NCBI RefSeq assembly: GCF_024713975.1
Contig: NC_091094.1
Coordinates: forward strand, 13,749,001-13,813,000
Length of the DNA stretch: 64,000 bases
Source: Paralichthys olivaceus
Lineage: Eukaryota; Chordata; Actinopteri; Pleuronectiformes; Paralichthyidae
Reading direction: 5' to 3'
In this document: positions 25,688-36,900 of the stretch, piece by piece
Layout: each line of letters begins with the position of its first letter
Numbering within the stretch: the stretch's first letter is position 1
Position numbers and translations under genes: made by a program
The notes under the pieces: model-generated
Database searches by the model: none
Told to the model about the DNA's origin: nothing
Seen by the model: only the letters and a program-made list of their open reading frames with translations

Positions 25688-25995
25688 GGAGCTTGTCTGA
25701 CCTCTTCCTCCGCCGCCTGCTATCCCAGCATCCCCCGCGGCTGCGCCACCGCTCTCACCGCGGCGCTTGTTTTCTCTCACCACAGACCAGCCGGGCGGTG
25801 CAGGGGAGACACAATCCTCCACATACTGTCTGTGACACTCCTGCACCGATGTCCCGGGTTTGAAAACGAACTCACCCAGTGTATCCGCGTCAGTCGCGTG
25901 TGGAAGTGGATCCAGTTTGCTTCCAGGTGAAACTGGGTCGAGGTCACTGAGCCTCCTGTTTTCATTGTGTTGCATCGCCTCGGCTGGGAGCAGAC
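25685..25995. promoter_or_regulatory. Shared divergent promoter of sdhb and mrpl20
   Basis: Only 311 bp separate the start codons of sdhb (-) and mrpl20 (+). The interval is GC- and CpG-rich compared with the AT-rich flanking introns and has no visible TATA box on either side, as is usual for housekeeping bidirectional promoters. Both genes encode mitochondrial proteins, so shared control is plausible. That is an inference from layout only. Confidence 0.75.
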
Positions 25996-27651
25996 ATGGT
26001 GTTCCTCACGCTGTCTTGTTGGATCAGGAGCCGCGGGCCCGACAGATACTGGAAAGTTCAGGAAGTTCTCAAGCACGCGCGGGTAAGGTCGCGATCTCCT
26101 GGAGCAGACGCAGCGAACCTGCTGCTGCACGCTCGTTGTGCCGGTGTCATGGCTGTAATGTGTAAGACGTGTTCCCGGTAGAGCCGGTGTAGTCACCCTG
26201 CTGTCGGTTCTTCCTCCAGCACTTCAGGGGCAGAAAGAACCGCTGCTACAGTCTGGCCGTGCGGGCCGTCAGGAGAGCTTTCGTCTACGCCACCAAAGCG
26301 AGGAGGCTGAAGAAACGCAACATGAGGACGGTAAGAGTTTGAACAGTTCGTCCTTTAAACACGTGTCTTCTAAACTCTTATTCTAACAGCTGGGGGGTCC
26401 AGACTCCTGCTGCAGGACCCAACATCTTATCTTCATGTTTAATGTGTAGTCATATTCCTACCTCTCCCTTTCTTTACGAGGATAGTTCACCCTAAAATTG
26501 AGAATTCCTTCATTATCTACTCACCACTGTGTCGATGATGGAGGGGTGGGTGAAGAGTCTCAGGGGTAAACAGCGTTGCAGCCAAATCCAGTGCAATATA
26601 AGTAAATGATGACTAATACTTCAAATGTGAAAAAACAACAGAAAAAAGAATAATGTGTCCACATTGCTCTTATGGTGTCACCCAAGTGTCCATAAGCCTC
26701 GACATTTGAATTCCACTCACCCCGAGGTCATTTACACCAAGTTTTTAGCCTAAAGGTCCTCTGTGATCTTCTTCTGTGAGCTGCGTTCTTACGAGGATCT
26801 CAGTTAAAAACAAGGAGTAGATGACCTGGTATCGAGCAGGTCGTCTACTAACCACCAGAAGGTCGGTGGTTGGATCCTCGGCTCAGTCTGTGTGTGTGCG
26901 CCCAAGTGTCCTATGGCAAGAAATTGTTGCTGATGGCTGCTCACTCAGTGTCTATGATGTGTGACAGAAAAGCATAACATTTAGAACTAATGTGTGACTT
27001 TGACTTGTACAGTAGTTGACTAGAAAAGCTCTAAGCTAAGGTCAGTTTATTCATTTAACACAAGATGACAAAGAAAAACATATTTGAAGTGTTGTCACTT
27101 ACTTAAGTCAGGTGTCCTTCCAATCCCAGTTTTGTTTGGTACTACTATTTCAAGTCCTCAGCTAGCAGAATGTGTATTACTTGTAAACAGTACAGGGACA
27201 AACTTGAAACACCATTGTGTATATTCAAATAATTTGTGATCTGTGCTTGAGCAAAGTAATCATTTTAATATGTGCTGTCATTTCTTCAGCTGTGGATTTC
27301 ACGCATTGCAGCGGCATCACGAGAGCACGGCATGAAGTATCCTGCTCTCATGCACAACCTTACAAAGGTTGGTTGTGTCGCACGTTACATAGTTTTAACA
27401 TCATTCTGTAAGATCTTTGTAGTTTTGATGTTTCACTGTATTTGTTTTTAAGACATTTCCTCTCTTCCTCCACACAGACCAGCGTTCAGCTGAACCGACA
27501 TGTTATCAGTGATCTGGCCATCACAGAACCTCGGTCTTTCCTCTCACTCGCTAAGCTGGCACAGGCTCGGCAACAGGAAGGCTTCTGTGCAGCGCTGGGT
27601 GACGGCAAAGAACCTCCTGGTGTCTTCTCCCGAATTGTTTTATTACAATAA
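25996..27651 (+). CDS. mrpl20: Mitochondrial large ribosomal subunit protein bL20m
   Basis: MRPL20 is a protein of the large mitochondrial ribosomal subunit (bacterial L20 family) that binds 16S rRNA during assembly. Four exons: 25996-26082, 26220-26330, 27290-27367 and 27478-27651 (stop TAA). They encode 149 residues, the same length as the human protein as I recall it. Conserved stretches are [41 protein letters not shown], the [13 protein letters not shown] segment and [13 protein letters not shown] near the end. The N terminus is rich in basic and hydrophobic residues, fitting mitochondrial import. The start at 25,996 matches MVFLT of the human protein. The gene is divergent from sdhb, and intron 2 (26331-27289) carries dispersed repeat fragments. 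Confidence 0.97.
26480..26660. mobile_element. Degraded relative of the TTAA-bordered TIR element, in mrpl20 intron 2
   Basis: Begins ggatagttcaccctaaaatt and continues through tatctactcacc, gatggaggggtgggtgaag and aaacaacagaaaaa. These align in order with the reverse complement of 56806-57020. The right inverted end is not recognisable, so the copy is truncated or decayed. Confidence 0.6.
26830..26980 (-). repeat. Dispersed repeat, reverse copy, same family as 16255-16495
   Basis: Reads gagcaggtcgtctactaacc, agaaggtcggtggttggatc and gtgtcctatggcaagaaatt, the reverse complement of the family's right half. Confidence 0.55.
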
Positions 27652-27652
27652 A
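27647..27652 (+). terminator. Poly(A) signal overlapping the mrpl20 stop codon
   Basis: AATAAA occupies 27647-27652 and contains the TAA stop codon at 27649-27651. GT- and T-rich sequence follows at about 27,665-27,695 (gttgctgtgttgttt), fitting a downstream element. If used, the 3'UTR would be only some 15-30 bases. Other AATAAA-like sites lie further on, so a longer form is also possible. Confidence 0.55.
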
Positions 27653-28735
27653 GAGCTTGCTACAGTTATGTATTGCCAGTTGCTGTGTTGTTTAAAGAGC
27701 AGCACCTTGGATTGTTGATGATCCTGAAACTGTTGACCAGACATACACTCACCTCTTAGGTTCTGTTCAGGTTCTGTTTCATCAGGTATTTTTCATATTA
27801 TCTTGAATGTTTTTTTAGGCACTCTTCTTGATCAGTATACGAGGGTGGCCCGGTGTTTAACACCCCACAGAAATGATCCACATTGAGATCAGGGTCTGAC
27901 CACCATATGGCTCATGGTTTGCCTGGTGCTTGTGGTGAGGAGTTCACTGGCTGACAGTTTAGTTATCCAGTGTCTCTTTCCTGCATGTCCCACATAAATC
28001 AGCCCCACACTGGTCCTCAGTTTAAAAGAGAGCAGATCCAAATCCCTGAAGTAGAAGTATAGAAGTATATTGAAGGACATTTTGGCAGGGCGGATAATTA
28101 CTGTTGAAGTGCCTTGGTCTTTGACCTTCAAGGACCGTCTCTTTACATGCTGTGGTCCCCTGCACGCATGCTGCGGAAAACTCATTCAAAAGGAGAGTTT
28201 TGTCAAATTCATATGAATTCTATTTAAGCCCCTGGTATTTATTATTCCGTGTGACAGTGCTGACAATGGTTTACCCTGTACAGTCAATTCTGCACTGAAG
28301 GCATCAAGAGATCATCATCATAATCCAAGATCTGACATTAAACAGCAAAGCAACTGTTTGTCTGCACACACCTGCTCCTGCTACATTCACTGACTTCAGT
28401 CCAACACAATATAGCAATGTTCCTCAGCTGTTTCCCTCCAGTGTTGAGATAGAGGATGTGATTATCAATTTCCACAGCTTTTCTTGTATTCACCACATGC
28501 AACCATTGTTAAGTTATGATTTGATACTGTTGGATTGTGAGTTTTTTGGAGGTTGGGAAGAAAAGAGTGACCTCAAGCGTTATGTGATGACTTTTGTCTA
28601 TGTGTAAATATATATTTTACCCTTTGTTGTGGTAAAGATTGTCCTCATAATGTTTAGTTCATTAAACATTTTGATATTTATTCTTGATTCTCTTCATTTA
28701 AAACCCCCCCAGCTACTTTAAGAATGGGAATTTAA

Positions 28736-29098
28736 AGGTCCAGTGTGTAAGATTTAGGTTAAAGGGAACTTTTGGCAGAAATTTAATGTAGAATAATCCT
28801 CATGATGTTTTCACTAGTTTCATCTAAATTGTATGAATTGTAGTTTTCTTTACCCCAGAAAAGACTCTTTATATTTAAATACTTTATATTTACATCGAGG
28901 GGACCCTCTCTACGGAGGCCGCCATGTTTTTTTACATTAGTCCAGACTGAACAAACGAAACACCTTTTGAGTTTTTGTGACAATTAAAGGCTACCACAGG
29001 TTCTTTTTCATGTTTGGAAGGAGAGGGTGAGGTGAGGGGTGCTCAGCTGCAACATGACATTTCAACACTAGATATCACAAAATTCTACACACTGCACT
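28736..29098 (+). mobile_element. Nonautonomous TIR element (MITE-like), copy 1
   Basis: The element opens aggtccagtgtgtaagattt and closes aattctacacactgcac, which are inverted relatives. It is flanked by a perfect 19-bp direct repeat, tttaagaatgggaatttaa, at 28717-28735 and 29099-29117. No ORF is present. A second copy in inverted orientation lies at 48639-49000. I remember the family as abundant in teleosts but cannot name it. Confidence 0.75.
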
Positions 29099-30260
29099 TT
29101 TAAGAATGGGAATTTAAGAGGTATTTTATTTGACATGTTATTTGTTGTTGATAGATCCCTACAAATCCCTTCTTTTATAGGCATGACAAATTAAATTTGG
29201 CCACAAGGACAAAATTACTTAAATTTGATTATCCAGTGGCATTTGAGAAGCAAAAACACCCAAGTTTTAAGTCTAAACAATCTTCCAGTCCAATGCAGTC
29301 CCATTCAAACCAACCCTATTATTATTATTGTTTTTAATATGATTAATAATTAAATGTTCATATTAGCGCATAGCAATAGAGTCAGTCTCATGCGCCAGCA
29401 GCATTTGGTAGGCGCTTATTAAACTTCTGTTGACACTGTCATTGTCTATAGTATAATTGTATTAATATAACATAGATTAGAGGCCTCTGTTGAAAATCAA
29501 GAAACATCAGTAAAATTTAGGTCATAAGGAAGAATGTAAACTTAAATAGAAAAATATGAATGATATAAACAAGGAAATATAAACATAAGAAGCATATAAA
29601 CTTAAATTAATAAACATTAACAATATTAACAAGAACATATAGAAATAGGAAGAATACAGTAGTACAGTAGTAGAACTCTGCAGAACATATTGTTGAACTG
29701 AATCTAAATATTGTGCATTGAACAGATGCTGTTAATATGAATTAATATTAATGTGAATATTGTGCATTGAATAGACAAAGTTGCATACCTGCCTTTCTCT
29801 GTGTATATTTATGCTTGTACATTGAGCCTTTAACAGAAATTGCAAAAATAATAAATATATACTTCCTCAGTGTGTTTTTTTTTGGGGGGGGGGGGGTGGT
29901 AGATTTCGGCTTATGCTTTGAATTAAAGTGACCTTGGGCTTGAGAAGTTGTGACCACTTCTTTAAATGAGATTACACCTGAGTGAATGAGGAGTGCACAG
30001 AGCCAGAGTTGGTGCATGTGGTTTTCTGGGAGCTGTGCAGGTTGCACATATCTCTCTGGGGATCAAACCCACTGACTGCAGACAACACATTACTGTCGGT
30101 GACCTCTGATTTACAAAACCTCATCCAGCCTGATGCAACAGAAAGAACATCCTGTCCCACTCCATTTGCGGTGTCGGTGTTCTGACCCTCTCCGGCTGCC
30201 GTACCACCTGTGGGCGGGACTACAGTTGACCTTTCCCGAATACAGTGACGAGTAATCTAA

Positions 30261-30295
30261 CCAATGAGAGGAGGGAATACTCGTCGCCAGCCAAT
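30261..30295 (+). promoter_or_regulatory. Paired CCAAT boxes upstream of atad3
   Basis: Two CCAAT pentamers occur at 30261-30265 (aaccaatgag) and 30291-30295 (gccaatcacc), 30 bp apart and about 190-220 bp before the atad3 ATG. Both have purine/pyrimidine flanks acceptable to NF-Y, and a spacing of about three helical turns is typical of NF-Y pairs. No TATA box is visible. Confidence 0.5.
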
Positions 30296-30480
30296 CACCG
30301 TTGCTGTTTTTCAGAGAAACCCTGCGCCCCCTGGTGGACATGCGCAAATGAACGCGGTGTGACACACGTGTGGAGGAAGTGCAGGGACATCAGAGAAACA
30401 GCTGCCTCCTCCTCTCTGTCCCTGTCTCTGTCTCTGTCCACAACCCAGGACCCTCGGACCTTTCTTCCTCCTCTGCGGAC

Positions 30481-30953
30481 ATGTCGTGGCTGTTCGGCCT
30501 GAACCGGGGGCAGCCCGAAGCTCCGGCTCAGCCTCCTCCTCCTCCGCCGCCGGCCGGAGGCTCCAGCGGCGGAGGAGACAAACCCAAGGACAAATGGAGC
30601 AACTTCGATCCCACCGGGCTGGAGCGAGCTGCACAAGCGGCCAAGGAGCTCGACAAGTCCCGTAAGTGTTCAGGAGGGAGAAACCCCATTTTAATAATAT
30701 CACTGCACAGTGACAGCAGCCAGCTCCTCTCTGCTCCGCGGTGGAGGTCGCTCCAGTCGTGTAATAAGGCCCAGCATCATGATCTATAACAGCAGCTATA
30801 CCAAGAGCTTCATTTCATCTTTCACAATCTGAATCTTATTTGTTCTGGTAGCTCGTGAGAACAGTCACGTGCTGCCCACAGCTTCATTCAAACAGACAGG
30901 CAGGGTTCAAAGGTCACACCTTGCAGTCTCAGCTTGTAACACCCACCTTCCAC

Positions 30954-30990
<37 letters not shown>

Positions 30991-33900
30991 CATTAGCTTA
31001 AATTCTATCGTTAATAAAGTGCAATGTGTTTATTATTTCATTCGAAGCAGTTTACCAATCAGGTTCAAAGGGAATGTAAACTAGTCAGGTAAAAGATGAG
31101 AGGATTCCTGTCAGGACTCGCCTGGTTGGATCCTGCAGATCCAACTGAGACGGAGCCACAGCAGGACTCAAATTAAAACGTATTTCTACACTGAAACCCC
31201 ATCATTCAGCTGTGTGTTGTCCGCTCTTCTCTCCTCTACCCAGGACACGCCAAAGAAGCTCTCGAGTTGGCTCGTATGCAGGAGCAGAGCACCCAGATGG
31301 AACACCAGAGCAAAATGAAGGTGCGGACACTTTGTACCTGCCTCACTCTTCATCTGCTGCAGGGCAGTGAGATTAGTAGAGTTCATTGAACTTGTCAATT
31401 TGCATCTTTGTTATTTCAAACCAGGCGAACATAGAGAGAAACACTGCGGGTTGATACCTCCCATATCTATATTTCAGTCTGTGCTGCAGAGTCACTGAAA
31501 GAAAATCATGTTTCAGTCATTTTCTTGTTTCGGTCTCCTGCTGCACTATTCGAACGTGAAAGGCATATTTTGGAGAATGTCAGGACCAAGTTTTCCAGAG
31601 TTCATGTCTGAAAATGACTCATGTCAGTACAACATGAAACACAAGTCAGATCCAGCCCCATGTGTGTATTGTTTTGAGGATTTCTATGATATGACCCAGA
31701 CGACAATAGTCTTATAATGAACTCAAGTGTTGTGTGTTGTGATTTCTCATTGTTTTTGTGTCACTGTAACAGGAATACGAAGCAGCGGTCGAGCAGCTCA
31801 AAGGCGAACAGATACGAGTCCAGGCTGAGGAGAGGAGGAAAACTCTGAATGAGGAGACCAAGCAGCATCAAGCGGTATGAACAGAAATGCTCTTTTCTTT
31901 GTTATTTTTGAGGTAAAGAAGAATTTGAAGTATCTTGCAGCAGTAAATTTGAACATTTGAAGTTTCATGGTTCAAGTTGATGGTTTTCTGTCCCTCCACA
32001 GAGAGCTCAGTACCAAGATAAACTGGCCAGACAGAGATATGAGGAACAACTCAGGCAACAGGTGACGCCGTTGTCTTCATATTTATTGTGAAATACTTTA
32101 AAATGAGCTGTAGTTACTGATGATTACTTGTTTTTATTTTTAACAGCAAATTCTGAATGAGGAGAACCTCCGCAAGCAGGAGGAGTCTGTACATAAACAG
32201 GAGGCCATGAGGAAAGGTATGGACCTTACCACTGTTACACTGACGTCAGGGTCTCCTGGAAGCTGCTGAGGTTTATGTGTTTGTGGTATCACGTTTTTTT
32301 TTTTACAGCGACGATCGAGCACGAGATGGAGCTGAGGCACAAGAACGAGCTCCTGCGTATAGAGGCCGAGTCCAAAGCTCGAGCCCGCGTGGAGAGAGAG
32401 AACGCTGATATCATTCGCGAGCAGATCCGTCTGAAGGCTGCAGAACACAGACAGACTGTGCTGGAGTCCATCAAGTAAGACGCACTCTACACTGTTCATC
32501 AGAGCCTGATCCATTTATCTGTTGGTTGATCATTTTGGCCAAGACGAGCCGACACATTATATCAGCGTTTATATTCGCAGATATTAAAACTAACCCCTAA
32601 ATGATTTCATTCCTTTGAAATCACTGTCAATTAACACAAATCTGAATATATAGAAATCAGAAATGTTGTACTCCCTAATATTGGTACCCCCCCCCCCAAA
32701 AAACATTGTTAGGGCTGTATCTAGTAAATTGAAGATGTGTTTAAAACAGTTGCAGTCACCATCACACTAGTACACACAAGTCAGTTTTATATGTAAAGTG
32801 ACTATTCTGACAGAACCCTGAAGGCAAACTGGCAGTTAATAAGAGTATTTGCTTTTTAGAACCGCTGGTGCTGTGTTTGGAGAAGGATTCAGAGCCTTTA
32901 TTTCAGACGGGGACAAAGTCATAGCCACGGTGAGATGTCTGGTTCCATCTACACCTGATGATAGGGTTTGAATTTGCCATGAGTTCTCTTACTCTGTTTC
33001 TTCCTCAAAATAAGGGTTGGTTAGGTGTTTAAAGTGGCTCAATATAAAGACACTACTATTCATAAAGTTTGTTCTTTATATGACTCGTACATTCTGTTTC
33101 TACTGCTTGGACAAACACTTCACACATAACTACTCTCATATTCAGCCCTTTGGAAGAAGAAAAGTTGATGGCAGAAATGATGAAAACAAGTAGTTTCCTT
33201 CATATCACCATAGCAATCTTTAAATGGTGTATTTGTATTATCAATGAGTACACACACTGTTGCAGTTTTCTTGATCTTTGCATTGACCAATGTTTGAAAA
33301 TGGTATTAACTGTTCTGTCACATAACCAGGTGGCAGGATTGACCCTTTTAGCTGTTGGCGTGTATTCAGCCCGAAACGCGACAGGGGTGGCAGGACGTTA
33401 CATCGAGGCGAGGCTTGGGAAGCCTTCGCTGGTGCGAGAGACGTCCCGATTAACTGTGGGAGAAGCAATCAAGCATCCAGTCAAGGTACCTGATTATTAA
33501 CTGGACCTCTTTACATTTTGTGGCTGCAGATTATAATATGTTAATAATAATTTTCCTGTCCCTTCTTCACTTCTTAGACGACTAAACGACTGAGGAGCAA
33601 ACCTCAGGATGCACTTGAAGGAGTCGTGCTCAGTGTAAGTGGATATCGAGGTCTTTAAAAAAGATTTAACCCAATTTTAAATTGTAATAACTTGAGACAA
33701 ATGCATTTCCTTCTTTTCTTAGCCTTCCCTTGAAGAGCGCGTGCGTGACATCGCCATAGCAACAAGAAACACAAGACAGAATAACGGCCTTTACAGGAAC
33801 ATCCTCATGTACGGCCCGCCAGGCACTGGCAAAACACTGTTTGCTAAGGTACGCCTGGTGTCCCCTGATGTAAACTACATGTACAGTGAAGCTGTATCTG

Positions 33901-36900
33901 ACTGTGAGGTTTTTCTCTTTGTGTTGAGTAGAAGCTGGCAATGCATTCTGGGATGGACTATGCAATTATGACTGGTGGCGATGTTGCACCCATGGGTCGT
34001 GATGGTGTGACCGCCATGCATAAAGTCTTTGACTGGGCAAACACAAGTCGACGAGGGTATATTTCTTCTATATTACAATAATCTGACGATATGAATAAAG
34101 TATCACCAGTGACAGTGAAGTGATTTTATTGATATTCCGTCACAGGCTGCTGCTGTTTGTTGATGAAGCTGATGCCTTCCTACGCAAGAGATCAACAGTA
34201 AGTGTGCATCTTTTTTATTTATCAGAAACCTTGGTAGTTTCTTTACAAAGTATGTAATTTAAAATATATAACTGCCTAATTTATCGTCAACTACATCACT
34301 TCATTCTTACATTTTGTAGGAGAAGATCAGTGAGGACCTCAGAGCCACTTTGAATGCGTTCTTGTATCGCACTGGAGAACAGAGCAACAAGTAAATGTTT
34401 ATTTTCACTCTGTGTCAGTCTGGTGCTTTGAACTAAACCTGAACAGTTTCATATTCTTTGCAGCACGTTTCTAATCTGCTTCATGTCTGTGTGTTTCCTG
34501 AAGGTTCATGCTGGTGTTGGCCAGTAACCAGCCAGAGCAGTTTGACTGGGCCATTAACGACCGTATCGATGAAATAGTGAATTTTGCTCTGCCGGGCCCT
34601 GAGGAGAGGGAGAGGCTGGTGCGGTTGTACTTTGACAGATATGTGCTGGAGCCCGCCACTGTAGGAAGACAGTGAGTACAATCCCAACACTACAGCATAA
34701 TTATCTACCCACACCAGAAATCTCAGACTGTCTGTAGGTTGAACACGTATCTTGAGAACCGTTCATCTTATCGGCTTCATTCTTGGCATGTGTATCGTTA
34801 AGGGCCCCAGTAACCGCTGTTTTTAATCAGTAAAAATTGAATAAACAGGCAAACAGCGCTGTGTAGCAGAGGTGGCTTTGACTCAATGTAAGTGACTGTG
34901 TTGATCACAACAACAGTGCATTCAAGACAACAAGCTTCCCTGAACAGATGAACAGCAGCCGTGGCCCAGTTTCACGGTTCTGTGGAACCTGCAATTACTG
35001 CAGGTTACTTTTATAATTTCAGTAAGAAAGCTGCAACCAGCATCACAACAGGCCAAGGAAACAGCCCACAAGCAGGTGTAGAACCGGCACTGAACTAGTT
35101 TGGTAAAGTAAAGTACTGAACTAAGCCACACACCGGGGTTGCATACTGAAACAAGTGATTAGGTTCAGTCCACAACTCACCTAAAGCGATAAACAGTGAT
35201 TTTGATGAGTTAGATAATAATCTTTCAATCGAAAGTTGTGACAGAATGAGGGCTTGATCAGTGTCAGGGCCTTTTTGAGATGAAAGCCAAAAATAGCCTG
35301 CCGTGCATGTGGAGGATGGGCCGCCATGCTGAGGCATTAATTAGAAAAAGCTCAGATGAATGATCTGGTGGGTGGAGTGACACACGGGCCAGGAAGCAAT
35401 GAAATAAGTTGCGAAAAGTTGGAATGAAACTGCATCCAGGCCAATTAAACAGTGGGAAACATCACACTGGTTTCTTCATCTTTCTGTTGTGCTTGTGTTT
35501 GTGCAGGAGGATGAAGTTGGCACAGTTTGACTATGGTGAAAAATGCTCTGAGATTGCGAAGAGGACAGGTGGCATGTCAGGAAGAGAGATCTCCAAGCTG
35601 GGTGTGGCCTGGCAGGTATGTTCCCTTAAGTCATTGCTGTGATCTTCAATTAAAACTGCAGTGTAAACATGACCACCCAGCTGCTCTTCAAATTGCCCTA
35701 AGATCTACATTTCATTTAGTAGATGGATGTTTAAAACATATGTTGTGCTTCATGATCTTGTAGGCGGCAGCATATTCTTCTGAAGATGGGATCCTGACAG
35801 AGGCTATGATTGACGCTCGTGTTGATGACGCTGTCAAGCAGCACGTTCAGAAGATGGACTGGCTGCTTGGAGAGGAGGATGCCAAGACCCTTACGCCTCC
35901 CTCAGCTGGGGCGGCAACCACTGCAAGCAAAATGGGCTTCAATCTGCCCCGCACTGAGGCACCTGAAGCTCAGCAGGTGATCGCTCCAATCCTGGAGATG
36001 AGCGCAAAGCCAGAGGTTGACACTTTACCACCTCTTTCAGACATCAACCAGGTGATTGCTCCAGCCTTAGCAATGAGCGCAAAGCCAGAGGTTGACACTA
36101 TACCTCCTCCTTCAGAAATCGAACAGGTGATCGCTCCAATCCTGGAGACGAGCGCAAAGCCAGAGGTTGACACTATACCTCCTCCTTCAGAAATCGAACA
36201 GGTGATCGCTCCAATCCTGGAGACGAGCACAAAGCCAGAGGTTGACACTATACCTCCTCCAGAAGTCGAACAGGTGATCGCTCCAATCCTGGAGACGAGC
36301 ACAAAGCCAGAGGTTGACACTATACCTCCTCCAGAAGTCGAACAGGTGATCGCTCCAATCCTGGAGACGAGCACAAAGCCAGAGGTTGACACTATACCTC
36401 CTCCAGAAGTTGAACAGGTGATCATTCCAGTCCTGGAAATTAGCACGAAGCCAGAGGTTGACACTATACCTCCTCCTCCAGAAATCGAACAGGTGATCGC
36501 TCCAATCCTGGAGACGAGCGCAAAGCCAGAGGTTGACACTATACCACCTCCTCCAGAAATCGAACAGGTGATCGCTCCAATCCTGGAGACGAGCGCAAAG
36601 CCAGAGGTTGACACTATACCTCCTCCAGAAGTCGAACAGGTGATCGCTCCAGTCCTGGAGACGAGTGTAAAGCCAGAGGTTGACACTATACCTCCTCCAG
36701 AAGTCGAACAGGTGATCGCTCCAATCCTGGAGACGAGCACAAAGCCAGAGGTTGACACTATACCTCCTCCAGAAGTTGAACAGGTGATCATTCCAGTCCT
36801 GGAAATTAGCACGAAGCCAGAGGTTGACACTATACCTCCTCCTCCAGAAATCGAACAGGTGATCGCTCCAATCCTGGAGACGAGCGCAAAGCCAGAGGTT

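Larger units (their letters stand above)
27653..30480. other. mrpl20-atad3 intergenic region with atad3 promoter at its right end
   Basis: This 2.8 kb interval is mostly AT-rich. It holds a 360-bp TIR element at 28736-29098, a G run at 29,884-29,896 and, from about 30,180, a GC-richer proximal promoter of atad3. Short ORFs near 27,890-28,185 (-) and 29,980-30,185 are unsupported and overlap one another. No TMEM240 or ANKRD65 homologue, which lie nearby in human, was recognised. Confidence 0.5.

Noticed and set aside
27889-28185. 98-codon minus-strand ORF downstream of mrpl20
   Set aside because: Considered as an AURKAIP1 or CCNL2 homologue by human neighbourhood, but the residues do not resemble either and there is no splice support.
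30295-30703. Minus-strand ORFs of 113 and 130 codons
   Set aside because: Antisense of GC-rich atad3 exon 1; Arg/Pro-rich by-products.
32275-32478. Independent small + strand gene with [16 protein letters not shown]
   Set aside because: This is atad3 exon 6 read through from the preceding intron, not a separate gene.
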